DNA of 64,000 nt, from assembly GCF_000350225.1 (NCBI RefSeq), contig NW_005178873.1, positions 114,636-178,635 on the forward strand. Reading direction: 5' to 3'. Numbering within the stretch: position 1 is the stretch's first letter; each line of letters begins with the position of its first letter. Positions 1-10,594 of the stretch are shown here, one piece after another. The position numbers were made by a program, and so were the translations under genes. The DNA comes from Chondrus crispus (lineage: Eukaryota; Rhodophyta; Florideophyceae; Gigartinales; Gigartinaceae). Under the pieces are notes generated by a model, which searched no databases, was not told the DNA's origin, and saw only the letters and a list, made by a program, of their open reading frames with translations.

Positions 1-912
1 AGGAGCCGAGACCGGCACCGGCACGACCCGTCCGACTCGGAAGACTACCACACCGAGTCGGATGAGGAACGTCGTCGCTCGGGCAGACACCGCCGGGCTG
101 CCTCGAAGAGCGACGAGCGACGGCCCACGGTAAGGTTACTTCCCGCCACGTGCGCGCAGGTCCGCAATTACCTCGCTACGCACCCGGATGTGGATTACCA
201 ATCCGTCGCTCGCTATGCGCAAGCGATCGGGGAAACCAATCGGGCTTCCCGTCGACAGGGGATGTCCGCCATGGCGCACCGAGAACCTCCCGGAGCGGCT
301 AGAAGATCTGACCGCACCGCAAGGACGAGGCCCGTGCTGTCGGTTGAGTCGGCATCCGACATCCCGATGGCTGGGGGATTTGCTGAAGAAGCAATCCTGG
401 CCGTGACGGACCAAACCGCCACGCCAACCTCGATGAGCTCGCCACCGACGGGTTACTATCCGTCGCCGGCAGCTTTGACGGCGGGCGCCCCGGTTCCGCC
501 CGCCAACCCTGGCGACGTGCGCACAGGACCGTACGGGAGGCAAGGGCAGGATCCACGCGTCCGGTTCTCCGGCGGGAGATTTCCCAGACCGCCACCGTGC
601 CGGTTCTGCCTGGACACCACGCACCGACAAGAGGGGTGCCCCGTCGTTGCCGATGCCGGCCTGCGGGCCAAGCTTCTGGAGGCACGAGAGGCCAACTACC
701 AGAAGCTACGCATCCGGCAAGGCCTCCGCCCGGGATCCCCGTTCAACCGCCAGGAGCCGTCCGCTTGGCAAAACCAGCGTCTAACGGCCCCCGCAGGCGT
801 CAACGTGGTCGAGGAACCGCACCTCGACCACACCGAGGACGCCGTGGCGCGAGCCGCGGATGAAATCCGCGAGGACTTGCTGCTGACGGGGGAAGCCGGG
901 GAGGACGCGTAG
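1..912 (+). pseudogene. gag: Gag of element 1, partial, with CCHC knuckle
   Basis: This frame is open from the first base to a TAG at 910-912. It begins with an Arg/Asp/Glu-rich stretch, continues with a Pro-rich middle, and carries a zinc knuckle CRFCLDTTHRQEGC (C-x2-C-x4-H-x4-C) at about 598-640, typical of retroelement nucleocapsid. Compared with the minus-strand relative at 10595-12398, the acidic/Arg-rich N-terminal tract is joined directly to the segment reading TCAQVRNYLATHPDV, and roughly 150 residues of gag core between them are missing. The junction lies near 130-142. The deletion probably destroyed capsid function. The true start is off the window. Confidence 0.8.
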
Positions 913-920
913 AGGCGACG

Positions 921-1703
921 ATGTCTCTCTCCGTGCCCAGCGTCAGAAGCTTAGGCACCCCCCATCCGGCTGCGCCAGTGGAAGCGCAGCCGGGTAACCG
1001 AACGGAAATCCAGGCCATCTGCTTCTTCAAGAAGCAGAATTACAAGATCTCCGCGAGGGTTGGTCAGAAGCAGGCGTTGATGGTCGCCATCACACCAGTG
1101 CTGGACTCAGGAGCCGGCTGGAACCTCATCCATTTACGGTGTGTCGCCGAGTCGTGGCGACCATCGATAAAACCGGTTCGGAGCCCAGCGCTCATCGACG
1201 CGTCAAACCGCGCGATGAAGGCACTAGAGGAAATCCCCCTGCTCGTCCAAATCGGTGAGTTTGTGGCGCGCGTCCCGTTCCTGGTAGTCACGAGCCTCGC
1301 CGTAGACTGTATCCTCGGTACGACCTTCCTGGATCGCCACATCAAGGCGATCCTCCCACCGCAACGGACGGTCGTGTTCCACGACGCGCCACCCGTGGCG
1401 TTAGTCGGAACAACCCCCTCGAGGCACGACCGCAAGATGGCCTCGAGGAGCACCGCACAACAACTACCGCCGTCGGATAAACCCGAACGGAGGCAGGTGG
1501 CGTTCCCCGCCAACACACCGTCACGGATAATCCGCCTCGTCAGAGGGGTGACAATTCCCCCGATGACGCAGGCCATGGTGAGGGTCGCCACGCCGGTGGG
1601 GGGGCTGTGTTTTTTACAGAACTCCCCAAAAACCGCGCACAGGAATTTGACCCTCATGGCACAGGGGGTCATGGATGTTGCCCCCAAAAACCGTTCTCGG
1701 TAA
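921..1703 (+). CDS. pol: Aspartic protease region of element 1 pol
   Basis: An ATG nine bases after the gag stop opens a frame that is -1 relative to gag. The active-site motif reads VLDSGAGWN (DSG in place of the usual DTG) at about 1099-1125. A second hydrophobic-Gly segment, CILGTTFLDRH, follows as expected for a retropepsin-fold protease. The frame stops at 1701-1703, while the RT frame begins in -1 relative to it. The change of frame falls in the homopolymer run CCCCCAAAAAC at about 1681-1692. In the 11.66-kb element the homologous protease and RT share one frame, so a one-base indel is the simplest explanation here. Confidence 0.75.
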   Translation: MSLSVPSVRSLGTPHPAAPVEAQPGNRTEIQAICFFKKQNYKISARVGQKQALMVAITPVLDSGAGWNLIHLRCVAESWRPSIKPVRSPALIDASNRAMKALEEIPLLVQIGEFVARVPFLVVTSLAVDCILGTTFLDRHIKAILPPQRTVVFHDAPPVALVGTTPSRHDRKMASRSTAQQLPPSDKPERRQVAFPANTPSRIIRLVRGVTIPPMTQAMVRVATPVGGLCFLQNSPKTAHRNLTLMAQGVMDVAPKNRSR

Positions 1704-4700
1704 TGCTCAGCAATTTTGGGCACCGCTCGGTTCACATTCCGAAGCATACCGTAGTCAGACTGGCTCTTCCGTCGCCCACGCACATCCTGACCCTTGGCGA
1801 CTCGGCCGCGGAAGCGGCCGAAGCTAAGGAAGGGGGAGGGATATTTAATTCCAACCTCTCAACCGCAAAGGAGGGCGCGGAAGAAGCCGCTGACAACCGT
1901 ACGGACAAGGGCGGGGCTGAACAAGCCACGCCGCCCAAGGCCCACCCCGGGGCGGTTGGAACGGATAAACGCGAAGACACCGCCGCCCCTGAGGAGGACC
2001 CCAACGCCTGGCAGGAGGACGTCCACATCGGTGCCGAGGACAACGAGGTACGCTCGGAGATCCTCGAGGTACTGTCCGAATTTAAGGACATGTGGACCGG
2101 CCGGCTGGGAAAAATCGGGGCCACGAAGCACCGGATTGAGCTCAAGCCCGGTGCTCGCCCGATTTACCAGGCGCCCTACCGCGCTGGACCAACCGCACGG
2201 GAGAAAGAGAAAACGGAGATCGACCGCATGCTCCGGGCAGGGGTAATCGAACCCGCCACGGCCGAATGGGCAAGCCCTGTGGTATTCGTCCCTAAAAAGG
2301 ATGGTACCATGCGGTTCTGTGTCGACTACAGAAAGCTCAACGCAGTCACCGTTCGGGATTCCTATCCGTTGCCGAGGATGGACGAGTGCATCGATTCCCT
2401 CGGCGACGCTACTGTCTTTACCACGCTAGATTGCGACAGCGGGTATTGGTAAGTAGAAATCGCCGAGGAGGACTGCGACAAGACGACGTTCGCGTCGCAT
2501 TGCGGGTTGTACCATTTCCTCCGCATGCCGTTCGGTTTGAAGAACGCCCCCGCGACCTTTCAGCGGGCCGTCGACATCATACTGTCGCGGGTAAAATGGG
2601 AAACCGCTCTGGTCTACCTGGATGATGTTATCATCTACTCCAAGACCGTAACGGAACACGTCGCGCACGTCCGCGGGGTTCTACGCCTACTGCGGGACGC
2701 GGGTGTGTCGCTGAAGCTGTCGAAGTGCGCCTTCTTCGACACCTCGGTCACCTACCTGGGACACGTGATTCGACCAGGTAGGTTGGAGGTCGAACGCCGC
2801 AACGTGGTCGCCATCGAGCGCGCTCGACCTCCCCAGAACCAAACGGAATTGCGGTCATTCTTAGGAATGTGCAATGTTTACCGCCGGTTCGTGAAGGGCT
2901 TCGCGAAGATAGCCGCTCCTTTAAACCGGAAAACGGGCAAGATCCAACCCTTCGAGTTAGAAGTCCTGACCGATGAGGAATACGAGGCGTTCGTGGAACT
3001 GAAGAAGCGCCTCGTGTTCCCACCGATATTGGCCCTACCCCGTTACGGAAAGAAGTACACCCTGGATACAGACGCGTGCGCGTACCAGGTCGGCTGCGCC
3101 CTGCTACAGGAGCAGCCGGACGGCGACCGCCTACCGATCGGTTATTGGAGCCGCGCCCTCACGGACGCGGAGAAGAACTACACCACTACCGAGAAGGAAT
3201 GCCTCGCCGTCGTGTGGAGTATTCTCACGCTTCGACCATACCTGTATGGGAATACGTTCGACCTTCGTACGGATCATGAGGCCCTCCGCTGGGTTCTCAA
3301 CCTGGCGGATAGCTCCGGCCGGCTAGCGCGCTGGCGCCTCCGCCTAGCCGAGTACGAATATGACGTACAGTACCGGCCGGGAATTAAACACCAACTCGCG
3401 GGTGGTGTATCACGCCTCCGAGTTGACGGCGCCAGTCCCGAACCGGTTGACGACGAGGTCCCGTGTATCCCGGTACAATGACGAGAGGAGGAGCAAAGCC
3501 CCCGCCAGGGTACTGTACACTGGGAGACCCCCGTCAAACCAGGGGGGCCCGGACACGCGTTCGCGGTTACACCCGAAGAACGCGACGTCTCATCCGTAAC
3601 GGTGGAAGAATTTCTTCGGGAGCAGGCCGAGGACTCCTTCTGTAGGGCGGCCGCCGAAACCGTAGGGAACCCAGACTCTCGTTACGACGTGGATCGATAT
3701 GGGTTCCTCGTCGGCAAGTCCCCCCTCGACGGGACTCTACAGCGGGTCGTACCTAAACGGTTGAGAGCAAAGGTACTGTACCTTGCTCACCATCCCCGCC
3801 TAGCCGGACACCCGGGCGGTACGAGGATGTACTATACCCTCCGGCGGGAATATTATTGGCCTCATATGGCCAACGACGCCTTCAGTACCATACAGAATTG
3901 CGCGTCATGCGCTGCCACCCGGGGAACCCTGGTGAGGCACCAGAAGGATCTCAAGCTCTTCCCAGCGGCAGGACCGCTGGATTTCGTCGCAATGGACCTG
4001 CTCGGCCCCTTACTGAAGACGGCGCACGGGAATCGCCACGTGCTCGTCATGACCGACCGGTTCACCAAGCTTACGCGCAGTATCCCGTTACGGACCACCA
4101 CCGCGTCGGTTGTGGCTAACGCCTTCTTGGACAACTGGGTCTACGTATACGGCGCACCACGTTACGTGCTAACTGATAACGGACCGCAGTTTGCCACCAA
4201 GTTCTTCGACGCGGTGTGTGACCTCCTGGGGGTGAGGCATTACCTGACTACCGCCTATCACCCCCAGACGAATGGGCAAACCGAGCGGTTCAACCGTACT
4301 CTGGTACAGCGCCTCCGACATTATGTCGCGGAGCATCAGAGGGACTGAGACGAATACATCCAGCCCCTGACCTTCGCGTATAACACGCAGGTCCACCGGT
4401 CGACGGAGGCAAACCCGTTCGACCTGGTGCTGACGCGACCACCGTCCGGTTTGGCACTGCCTGGTACTGTACCGCAGGATGCCGTCTCCAACACGGAAGA
4501 TCCGAGGACCCCGGTACAATACAAGCGCGCTTCGCTGGGTAAACTCCGCGACGCCCTTGAGCACACGCGGGTGAAACTAACCGCGGCGCAAAGGCGATAC
4601 AGGGCCGACTTCGATAAGAAGGTGCGTTTCCGTCCGGTCATCGAGGTGGGAGACCTGGTCTATGTCGACCGCCCACCTCGGCCATTGACGAGTACCGAAC

Positions 4701-5104
4701 GGGGAGACCTGCCAAGTAATGACGGGGGACCCTCCGTCAAGCTTTTACCGAAAACGGAAGGCCCGTTTCGGGTCCGATCCGCTACGGAGACCACAGCGGT
4801 CGTCGATCAAGACGGGGTCTCAAACCGCGTGAGCATCGACCGGATAACCCGGATGCCGCGGGGACCCCGCGACGTCACTGCGGCCGCCCCGACCCAGCCC
4901 GCGGCGGACGGAGAACCGGAACCCGCCGCGGAGTATGTGGTCGACCATCTGGTCGGTCACCGGGAGAACCGCACAGGAACCCAGTACAAGGTCCGCTGGT
5001 ATGGCTACGCCCGAGCGGACGATACCTGGGAACCCGGGGAGGGACTCCCCCAGGCCTTCATAGACCGCTTCTGCCGCACGCGGGCGGCCGCACGCCACCG
5101 CTAA
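1607..5104 (+). pseudogene. pol: Pol of element 1: RT, RNase H, integrase, chromodomain (three nonsense codons)
   Basis: A single frame runs from about 1690 to the stop at 5102-5104. It is interrupted only by TAA at 2450-2452, TGA at 3479-3481 and TGA at 4346-4348. RT shows FCVDYRKLNAVT and the catalytic YLDDVIIYSK. RNase H shows TLDTDACAYQVG and LRTDHEALRW. Integrase shows the HHCC region, MDLLGPL and LTDNGPQF, then YHPQTNGQTERFNRTL. The chromodomain near 4920-5090 has EYVVDHL, VRWYGY and DDTWEPG, so the three aromatic-cage positions are present. This implies tethering to methylated-histone chromatin, by analogy with other chromoviruses. The first stop replaces Gln in GYWQ (CAA to TAA). The third most likely replaces Trp (TGG to TGA). 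Confidence 0.9.
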
Positions 5105-5182
5105 CACCGCACTGGGCGACCCGGCGCGGGGCCGGACGAGCCCGCGGAGGACTTCCCCCGGGCAACGATCAATCGCCACAGA

Positions 5183-5424
5183 CGCACGCGGAACCCCGCG
5201 CGCGTCACCGCAAACCCCGCGCCGGAAGACCCGACGCAGGAGGGGGCAAGGTCGCCACAGGCGCACGCGGAACCCCGCGCGCGTCACAGCAAACCCCGCG
5301 CCGAAAAACCCGGCGCAGGAGGGGGCAAGTTCGCCAGAGACGCACGCGGAACCCCGCGCGCGTCACCGCAAACCCCGCGCCGGAAGACCCGGCGCAGGAG
5401 GGGGCAAGGTCGCCACAGACGCGC
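5183..5424. repeat. 79-bp tandem repeat (minisatellite) running into a gap
   Basis: The unit starting CGCACGCGGAACCCCGCGCG recurs at 5183, 5262 and 5341, exactly 79 bp apart, and a fourth start is visible at 5420 before the run of N. Copies differ by a few substitutions. The array lies just after the element 1 pol stop. Its true length is unknown because the assembly breaks in it. Confidence 0.93.
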
Positions 5425-5562
5425 NNNNNNNNNNNNNNNNNNNNNNNNNNNNNNNNNNNNNNNNNNNNNNNNNNNNNNNNNNNNNNNNNNNNNNNNNNNN
5501 NNNNNNNNNNNNNNNNNNNNNNNNNNNNNNNNNNNNNNNNNNNNNNNNNNNNNNNNNNNNNN
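5425..5562. other. Assembly gap (138 N)
   Basis: A run of undetermined bases follows the 79-bp tandem array directly. Sequence on the far side (from 5563) does not continue the repeat, so the two flanks may not be contiguous or the gap size may be nominal. Confidence 1.
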
Positions 5563-7929
5563 CAGCGAGCGGCCCTTGTATCAGCGTTCGCCGAAAATGA
5601 AGTTGGACGTTTGCTTGAGAACTTGATTCTCGCCGGTGGTGTCGACATGACTCATTGCAAGTGGATGCCGTTTGACGGTATCGGTCGAGCGTGTCGAAAT
5701 GGTTTGAACTTCACGGAAAAAGGCCACGGAGTCCGCGCGGCTCTCGGTACTTCGGATCGCGGATACACCGCTGCGTCACAACTTAAAGCTGGCGATATCG
5801 ATTGCGAACCGGTAGCAGAGCCAGGATCCTGGTGTGTGTGGCCCTCAGAGCACGGGCGGCGGCTCCAAACACGACCGCTTTCGGAGACTGCCCAATCGGA
5901 GCTCGTCAAATCACCAAAAAGCCACCCGCCGCGCGAGAATTCTTGGCATAATGTTCTGGGAAAATAACGCCGAATTTACCGCAAACCCCCTTGTGGGGAT
6001 GAGCTCCTCGTGCTGCGTAGGGACGGGAAACCACCTCCGCAGCACTACACCGCACCAACCGCGAGGTCACCCATCGCGGGCCGCCGGGCGCACCGGCCGC
6101 TGACACCGACAGGAAAATTCTAGGAGACCGGTACCGACCCCTCCTACGATGTCCGCTGGTAGGCTACAACCCAGCGGACTACATATAGGAACTGACCGAA
6201 GGCCTCCAGTAAACGGTAATCTACCGCTCACGGCGCGCACATACTACTGTGCGCCACCGGCGAACCCGACCGGATAGACCGGTGCGGATGGACTCGCTGC
6301 ACCGTTGGAATGAACCGGTTCACCGGTTTTTACTTAAGCCCTCGGATGGGCTACGTTTTCCCCTCTCAAAGGGTGGGAAAAAATCGTAGCCCCCACCCGT
6401 TAACGGCATTGCACTCCCCGGGTTCGCCCGCGTCCGGAGGTCCCAAGACGGAAAACCCGACTTTGGGAAGGCCCAAGCGGATTTGGAAACCGGAACTGTA
6501 AACCGCTGTTTCTGCTCGTTTTTTACAGTTTTCTTTCGTTTCCAAATCGGGGCCTCCGCGGAAAGTGACAACGGCAGGACTTACCGACCGATTTTGGACG
6601 AACGGCAGAGCGTACCGCCGCTGGGAGCTTCCCACTGACCTCACGGACAGGCTGGCGGTCACGCACCCCGCTGTCTCGCGGGTGAAAGAGCGCCGTCTTT
6701 GGAAAAACGGCCGGCCCTCCGGGGAGGTTGGGGAAAATCGCTTCTTTGGCGCCGGTTTGATGATGCCCGGCGCCGGGGGAAGACGCCCCACCGCAACGGC
6801 AAGCCTATCCGGACGGTTGAAGGTACAGCGGGTCCGTCCGCTGTACCTGTAAACCCGAGTTCCCGCTCGGTTCTTCAAGGGAACACTGTACGGGAAGAAG
6901 GGCTACGATTTCCCCTCTAGAAAGGCGAATAAAAATCGTTGCCCATATCCGAGAACGGTTGCAGACTCCTGAGGTCGTCGCCGACCTGAGAGTATTTGGA
7001 AACAGAAACGTGTTTATGCCGTTTCTGACTGTTTTTATAGTTTCTATTGGTTTTCAAATAGGAACCGTTCGGGAAAGGGACTACCGTGCGGTTTTCGCTC
7101 GTGTTTTGGACGACAGAGGTACGGCACGACCCGGGAAAGGTCTGGGACGTACCGCTGCGGGGCTGGCAGGGGCGTACCGGTGGGATTTTGGAGGAAATAG
7201 AAGAGGAATTCTTGGAAAAATGGCCAGCCCTCCGGGGGGGTCCTGGAAAAAGGCTTCTTGGCGCCGGTCGTTCGATGCCCGGCGCAGGCGGAAGCCGCCC
7301 AATCCAAACGGTGGCGTACCCGGGGATGGAACCGGGAACCGCAGGAGAGCTGAACTCCTCCGCGCGGGTCGGGAGATGACCGCCGTTGCGGGTGTGCATG
7401 CGGGTTTGAGGACTCGAGGAAGGTACCAACTGTACGGCCGCGTCTCCGCGGCCGACGCATGGTCTCCGTTCGAGATAGAAGACCGTCACAGCTGGCACGG
7501 ATTTTAGTCCGCCGCGACGGGGACGTGTCGCCAAGTAAGGAAGGGGGTCTGTAGTACAACGGCGCGAAGGCAATCGCACCACCGCTGGCGCCCCGGGATA
7601 CAGCACGATGGGCTGTAAGCGCGAGAAGAACTGTAAGGAGTTATATTTACAGCACACGGCCGGTGCGGAGTACAGTGGTACCCCGCTGGTTACACGTCTA
7701 GGATCCGAACGGTAAGTAATTAGTAATTAGTAGTTAATGGCACAAATTAGCCAATTTAGCACAGTAGCTGGTATACAGTAAGTAACAGCTACTGTAGCGG
7801 GACAGGTGTCCTGGCGTCCCACTAAGGGGTTCAGACCGGGGGCACCTGCCCCGTTCCAGTAAACAGGAGGCAGACTCGCCTCCCTTCCCTTTACGGCTAA
7901 GTGCTAACACCGTTCCGGTTTTCCTTTAG
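5563..7929. other. GC-rich non-coding region, probably retroelement LTR/UTR debris
   Basis: No convincing gene is visible. Open frames here are short and lack known motifs. The stretch contains a diverged tandem duplication (6330-7370, listed separately), many inverted repeats and TACAGTA/ACTGTA-like motifs that also occur in the LTR-like sequences at 10.3 kb and 47 kb. The 3' LTR of element 1 may lie here, but no paired copy is in the window to define it. Confidence 0.5.
6330..7370. repeat. Diverged tandem duplication with nested inverted repeats
   Basis: Two blocks, about 6345-6800 and 6895-7315, share the same order of landmarks. These are GGGCTACGWTTTYCCCTCT, then a TTTGGAAAC...GTTTTCAAAT or GTTTCCAAAT inverted repeat, then TGGAAAAAYGGCCRGCCCTCCGGGG, then TTCTTGGCGCCGGT and GATGCCCGGCGC. 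The first block also has inverted arms around a roughly 50-base loop (GATTTGGAAAC and GTTTCCAAATC). The blocks differ by many substitutions and indels, so the duplication is old. Confidence 0.65.
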
Positions 7930-8475
7930 CTCGGGCTTCTAACCCGTGACCGGCCGTCCGGGTATAACACCACGGACCGGCTGCGCGTCACCGGCCACGT
8001 GAGCCTTCCCTCTTTTCGAGTCCATCCGTACGGTTTTTATCCGCGCGAGGGTAACCCAGCGTCGCGCGCTCCCTCACCTCTAACCCCCCTCGTTCCGAGT
8101 GGTCGGGACGAAGGTAGTTATACCACAGTGAGTGACGACGAGGAAGACGCCAGGGCCCTGAAGCGAAGAGTTGTCAATGAGTACGATGATAGTGAGAAGA
8201 GCGCGCGGCCCGTAATGGGTGGGGGTTTCGTTAGTGGGGCCGGGAGGCTCAGCGAGGCTGTAATGGAGGCAACAAAGACGAAAACAGGGTTCACGACAAC
8301 TGTAGACGGGAAGCTGAAGGCGACGGCGGCGGGCGACAACCCTTGGTTGAAGATGCGGACAAAGGGCTCTGGTCGAGATAGGGAAGTGGCGCAGATGGGT
8401 GCAGATACGCGCGGTCACGACAGCGATGAGGGAAATGTGGATGTGGCATCCGGTGATGGAAAGGAAAGGCAATAA
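7930..8475 (+). CDS. Possible exon or gag-like ORF, unknown product
   Basis: A frame is open from just after a TAG at 7927 to a stop at 8473-8475. The 5' border reads GGTTTTCCTTTAG, which resembles a 3' splice site, so this could be an internal or terminal exon. The predicted protein is hydrophilic and Ser/Asp/Lys-rich (SDDEEDARALKRRVVNEYDD), with no recognised domain. No ATG lies near the 5' end; the first internal Met is about halfway through. It could also be the N-terminal part of another gag. Support is weak. Confidence 0.25.
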   Translation, partial: LGLLTRDRPSGYNTTDRLRVTGHVSLPSFRVHPYGFYPREGNPASRAPSPLTPLVPSGRDEGSYTTVSDDEEDARALKRRVVNEYDDSEKSARPVMGGGFVSGAGRLSEAVMEATKTKTGFTTTVDGKLKATAAGDNPWLKMRTKGSGRDREVAQMGADTRGHDSDEGNVDVASGDGKERQ

Positions 8476-8908
8476 AGACGACGGGCGGACAAGAGACCAG
8501 CAAGGACGACGTCCAATACATCTGAAGATGTCGAAATTCAGTTGTTCAGAAAATACTCCCCTGCACCCCCAATCTACGGCTCTTCTCTCACCGCTGCCCT
8601 TCCGAGGAGGAAGGCTCGGGCTGCGATGTATTTCGGCGAAATTTTCATATTAAATATAGAACACTTACCGGCTACCGTGATGGCGTGACAGTCACGAAGA
8701 GGGCTACAGGAGCACCAAGAAACCTCCCACGGTCAAAATGCAAGCGGAAGACGCTACGATAGCAGATCCCCTAAGGAGCTTCCATTACTTATTGTATAGT
8801 GTTGTTAATGGCTCCGGAATGGTTTCGTAACGTTTGGTGGGCTAATAACATGACTAAAGAAAAGGAACGATCTTTACACCAGAAACCGATCTACCGGAAA
8901 TCCCTTTT

Positions 8909-9346
8909 ATGCACAGTACCAGGAAGGGAGCTCAAGCAGATTATTACATCTCTGCCGAGTTCGATCGGAACGATGGCAGCAATTCCAGGTATGTCTACTA
9001 TGGTCGCGCGCGTCGCATTTTGAGATACAAGTTTCACATTGGCAAGCAAACGCCGCAAATGCGAGAAATCTTTCTGGCCTACTGGGCACTGCATCTTCAA
9101 CGCACACCGCTAGACCAGATCTACGCACCAACGCAGAATGTGTTCCAGTCGCCAACAATTGAAGATGCCTCAGTTGTGCTGAATTTGATCAGAATTGTGG
9201 AGCACCGTTATTTCCCGAACGCAATTGGAAGTCGTTTGCGCGGCAAGAAAATGTTTTTCGTCGATTCGACCCGTTCGGTCAACGAGTTGTTGGAAAATGG
9301 AACCACGTCTCCGGACGTCGATCGAAGACTTTCGATTTCAACGTAG
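8909..9346 (+). CDS. Hypothetical protein, 145 aa, possibly a transposase C-terminal fragment
   Basis: An ATG-initiated frame of 145 codons, with the upstream in-frame sequence open for a further 17 codons. Composition is that of a folded globular protein (RYVYYGRARRILRYKFHIGK, AYWALHLQRTPLDQIY, VVLNLIRIVEHRYFPN). The first part faintly resembles the C-terminal region of CACTA-type transposase proteins, where a segment describing a DNA-bound surface is followed by aromatic-rich strands, but no catalytic motif is present. No neighbour helps assign it. Function is unknown. Confidence 0.35.
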   Translation: MHSTRKGAQADYYISAEFDRNDGSNSRYVYYGRARRILRYKFHIGKQTPQMREIFLAYWALHLQRTPLDQIYAPTQNVFQSPTIEDASVVLNLIRIVEHRYFPNAIGSRLRGKKMFFVDSTRSVNELLENGTTSPDVDRRLSIST

Positions 9347-10594
9347 TGGCAGGGAAGGAGATGAAAGCGAGAACGACCACAGAAATAATTGGTGATGCCG
9401 TGGTGTAAAGCGGTAGTGTTGCGCTATTCGGATCACGTCTTATAAACATTTATCACAAATCTAACCTGGTATCACAATATTGATTCTATTTTGACCGCCG
9501 TCGTCGACGGCGGTGGAGAGGCCGCTCTAGGCTTTGTACGTCCCACGTGTCTCTCTTGGTACAGGCAAGCATGATTCCACTTGTCCATTTCTCTGGCGCC
9601 TGCTTCAGCAACTTGGCGAAATTGTTTGCCAATTAAATATCCCTATGCGCGTAGGGGCAATGAAATGTTCGAGGACCGTATAGAACTGTAGGGGACAAAA
9701 ACAGTATCCGCATTACAAGTGGGCATGAATTGGGATACACGCACAACTATAAGACAATAATTTCTTGCACTGTGGTGGTAAGGGGGTGTGCTTGGCAATC
9801 AGCAATGCTCTGTCAATACTTGCCCATAAACTGTCCACGTGTGGGATAAGCACGCACCCAAGTGCTGTCCATTAACTGGCACTTTGTGTTCTGGGGGGCT
9901 TCGGTACGGTCCAGATTGTCGCAGATCTTATGCGACAACCCGGGCCGTAGGGGGTGTTTGAAACACCCCCACACGGAGGAGGGGTGTTAGCGGAGTTCGA
10001 CGGAAGACCCCGGATCGGCGGTACCGAGGGTCTTGCCCAACCAACGCCACCAGACACGGGCCAGTAGCGGGTGGTAGAGCAGGGTCGGAGGTGGGCATGG
10101 GCATGGGCGAGCGGATCGACGCCTCGACGCCCCGGAGCAGTACCGGTTGACGGTCCGGTACTAACGAGCGGACGGGGATCCGAGCTCGCCGACGTGTCGC
10201 CCGCGTCTACTACCTGCGCGGTAGCTTCTAACGCTCGCGGATTGGCAGAGCGGGTGTTAGAATGAGATGGAGAGGCAGACCGTCGCTGGAGGGTTGCCTA
10301 TCTTGGTACTCTCCGCTGGCGGTCGCTCCCTATATTTATTCTACAAGTTAATCCAACGGACTACAGTACAGTACGGACTGTACTGTAGTTAGCTACTGTA
10401 GACAGTGCGGGCCGGCCCGCACTGTAACGCTGTCAGCCGTCGGGGCTGACCACACACGTGTAGTACACATGTGTGACACGTGTGTGTGCAGGCGAGCTGT
10501 AAGGTATGCGTGCGCGCACGCTGTATGGTCCGTACCTGCCTGCTGTAGATATAATTCTAAATCTAATATATACATGTCGGCGATTATACTACAT
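9347..10594. other. Non-coding; right half is LTR-like GC-rich sequence
   Basis: No gene is visible. From about 9870 the sequence becomes GC-rich, with GGGGGTGTTTGAAACACCCCC, repeated ACTGTA/TACAGT motifs, a 24-bp perfect palindrome centred on GGCC at 10402-10425, and ACACGTGT motifs at about 10450-10490. It abuts the truncated end of the minus-strand gag fragment and may be the LTR or a breakpoint of that element. Confidence 0.45.
10402..10425. repeat. 24-bp perfect palindrome in LTR-like DNA
   Basis: The left half ACAGTGCGGGCC is followed at once by its reverse complement GGCCCGCACTGT with no spacer. The palindrome lies in GC-rich sequence next to the gag-only fragment and has no coding context. 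Confidence 0.9.

Larger units (their letters stand above)
1..5104 (+). mobile_element. Ty3/gypsy chromovirus, 5'-truncated by window edge (element 1)
   Basis: The domains run gag with a CCHC knuckle, aspartic protease, reverse transcriptase, RNase H, integrase and chromodomain, which is the Ty3/gypsy order of chromoviruses. The 5' LTR and the gag start lie outside the window. No 3' LTR can be delimited, because a tandem repeat and a gap follow the last stop codon. Three in-frame stops and one frame change show that this copy is defective. Composition is GC-rich compared with the cellular genes near 32-41 kb. Confidence 0.93.

Noticed and set aside
8117..8475. Clear cellular gene at the 8-kb ORF
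   Set aside because: No ATG near the 5' end, no domain, and a low-complexity hydrophilic product; kept only as a weak exon or gag-like candidate.
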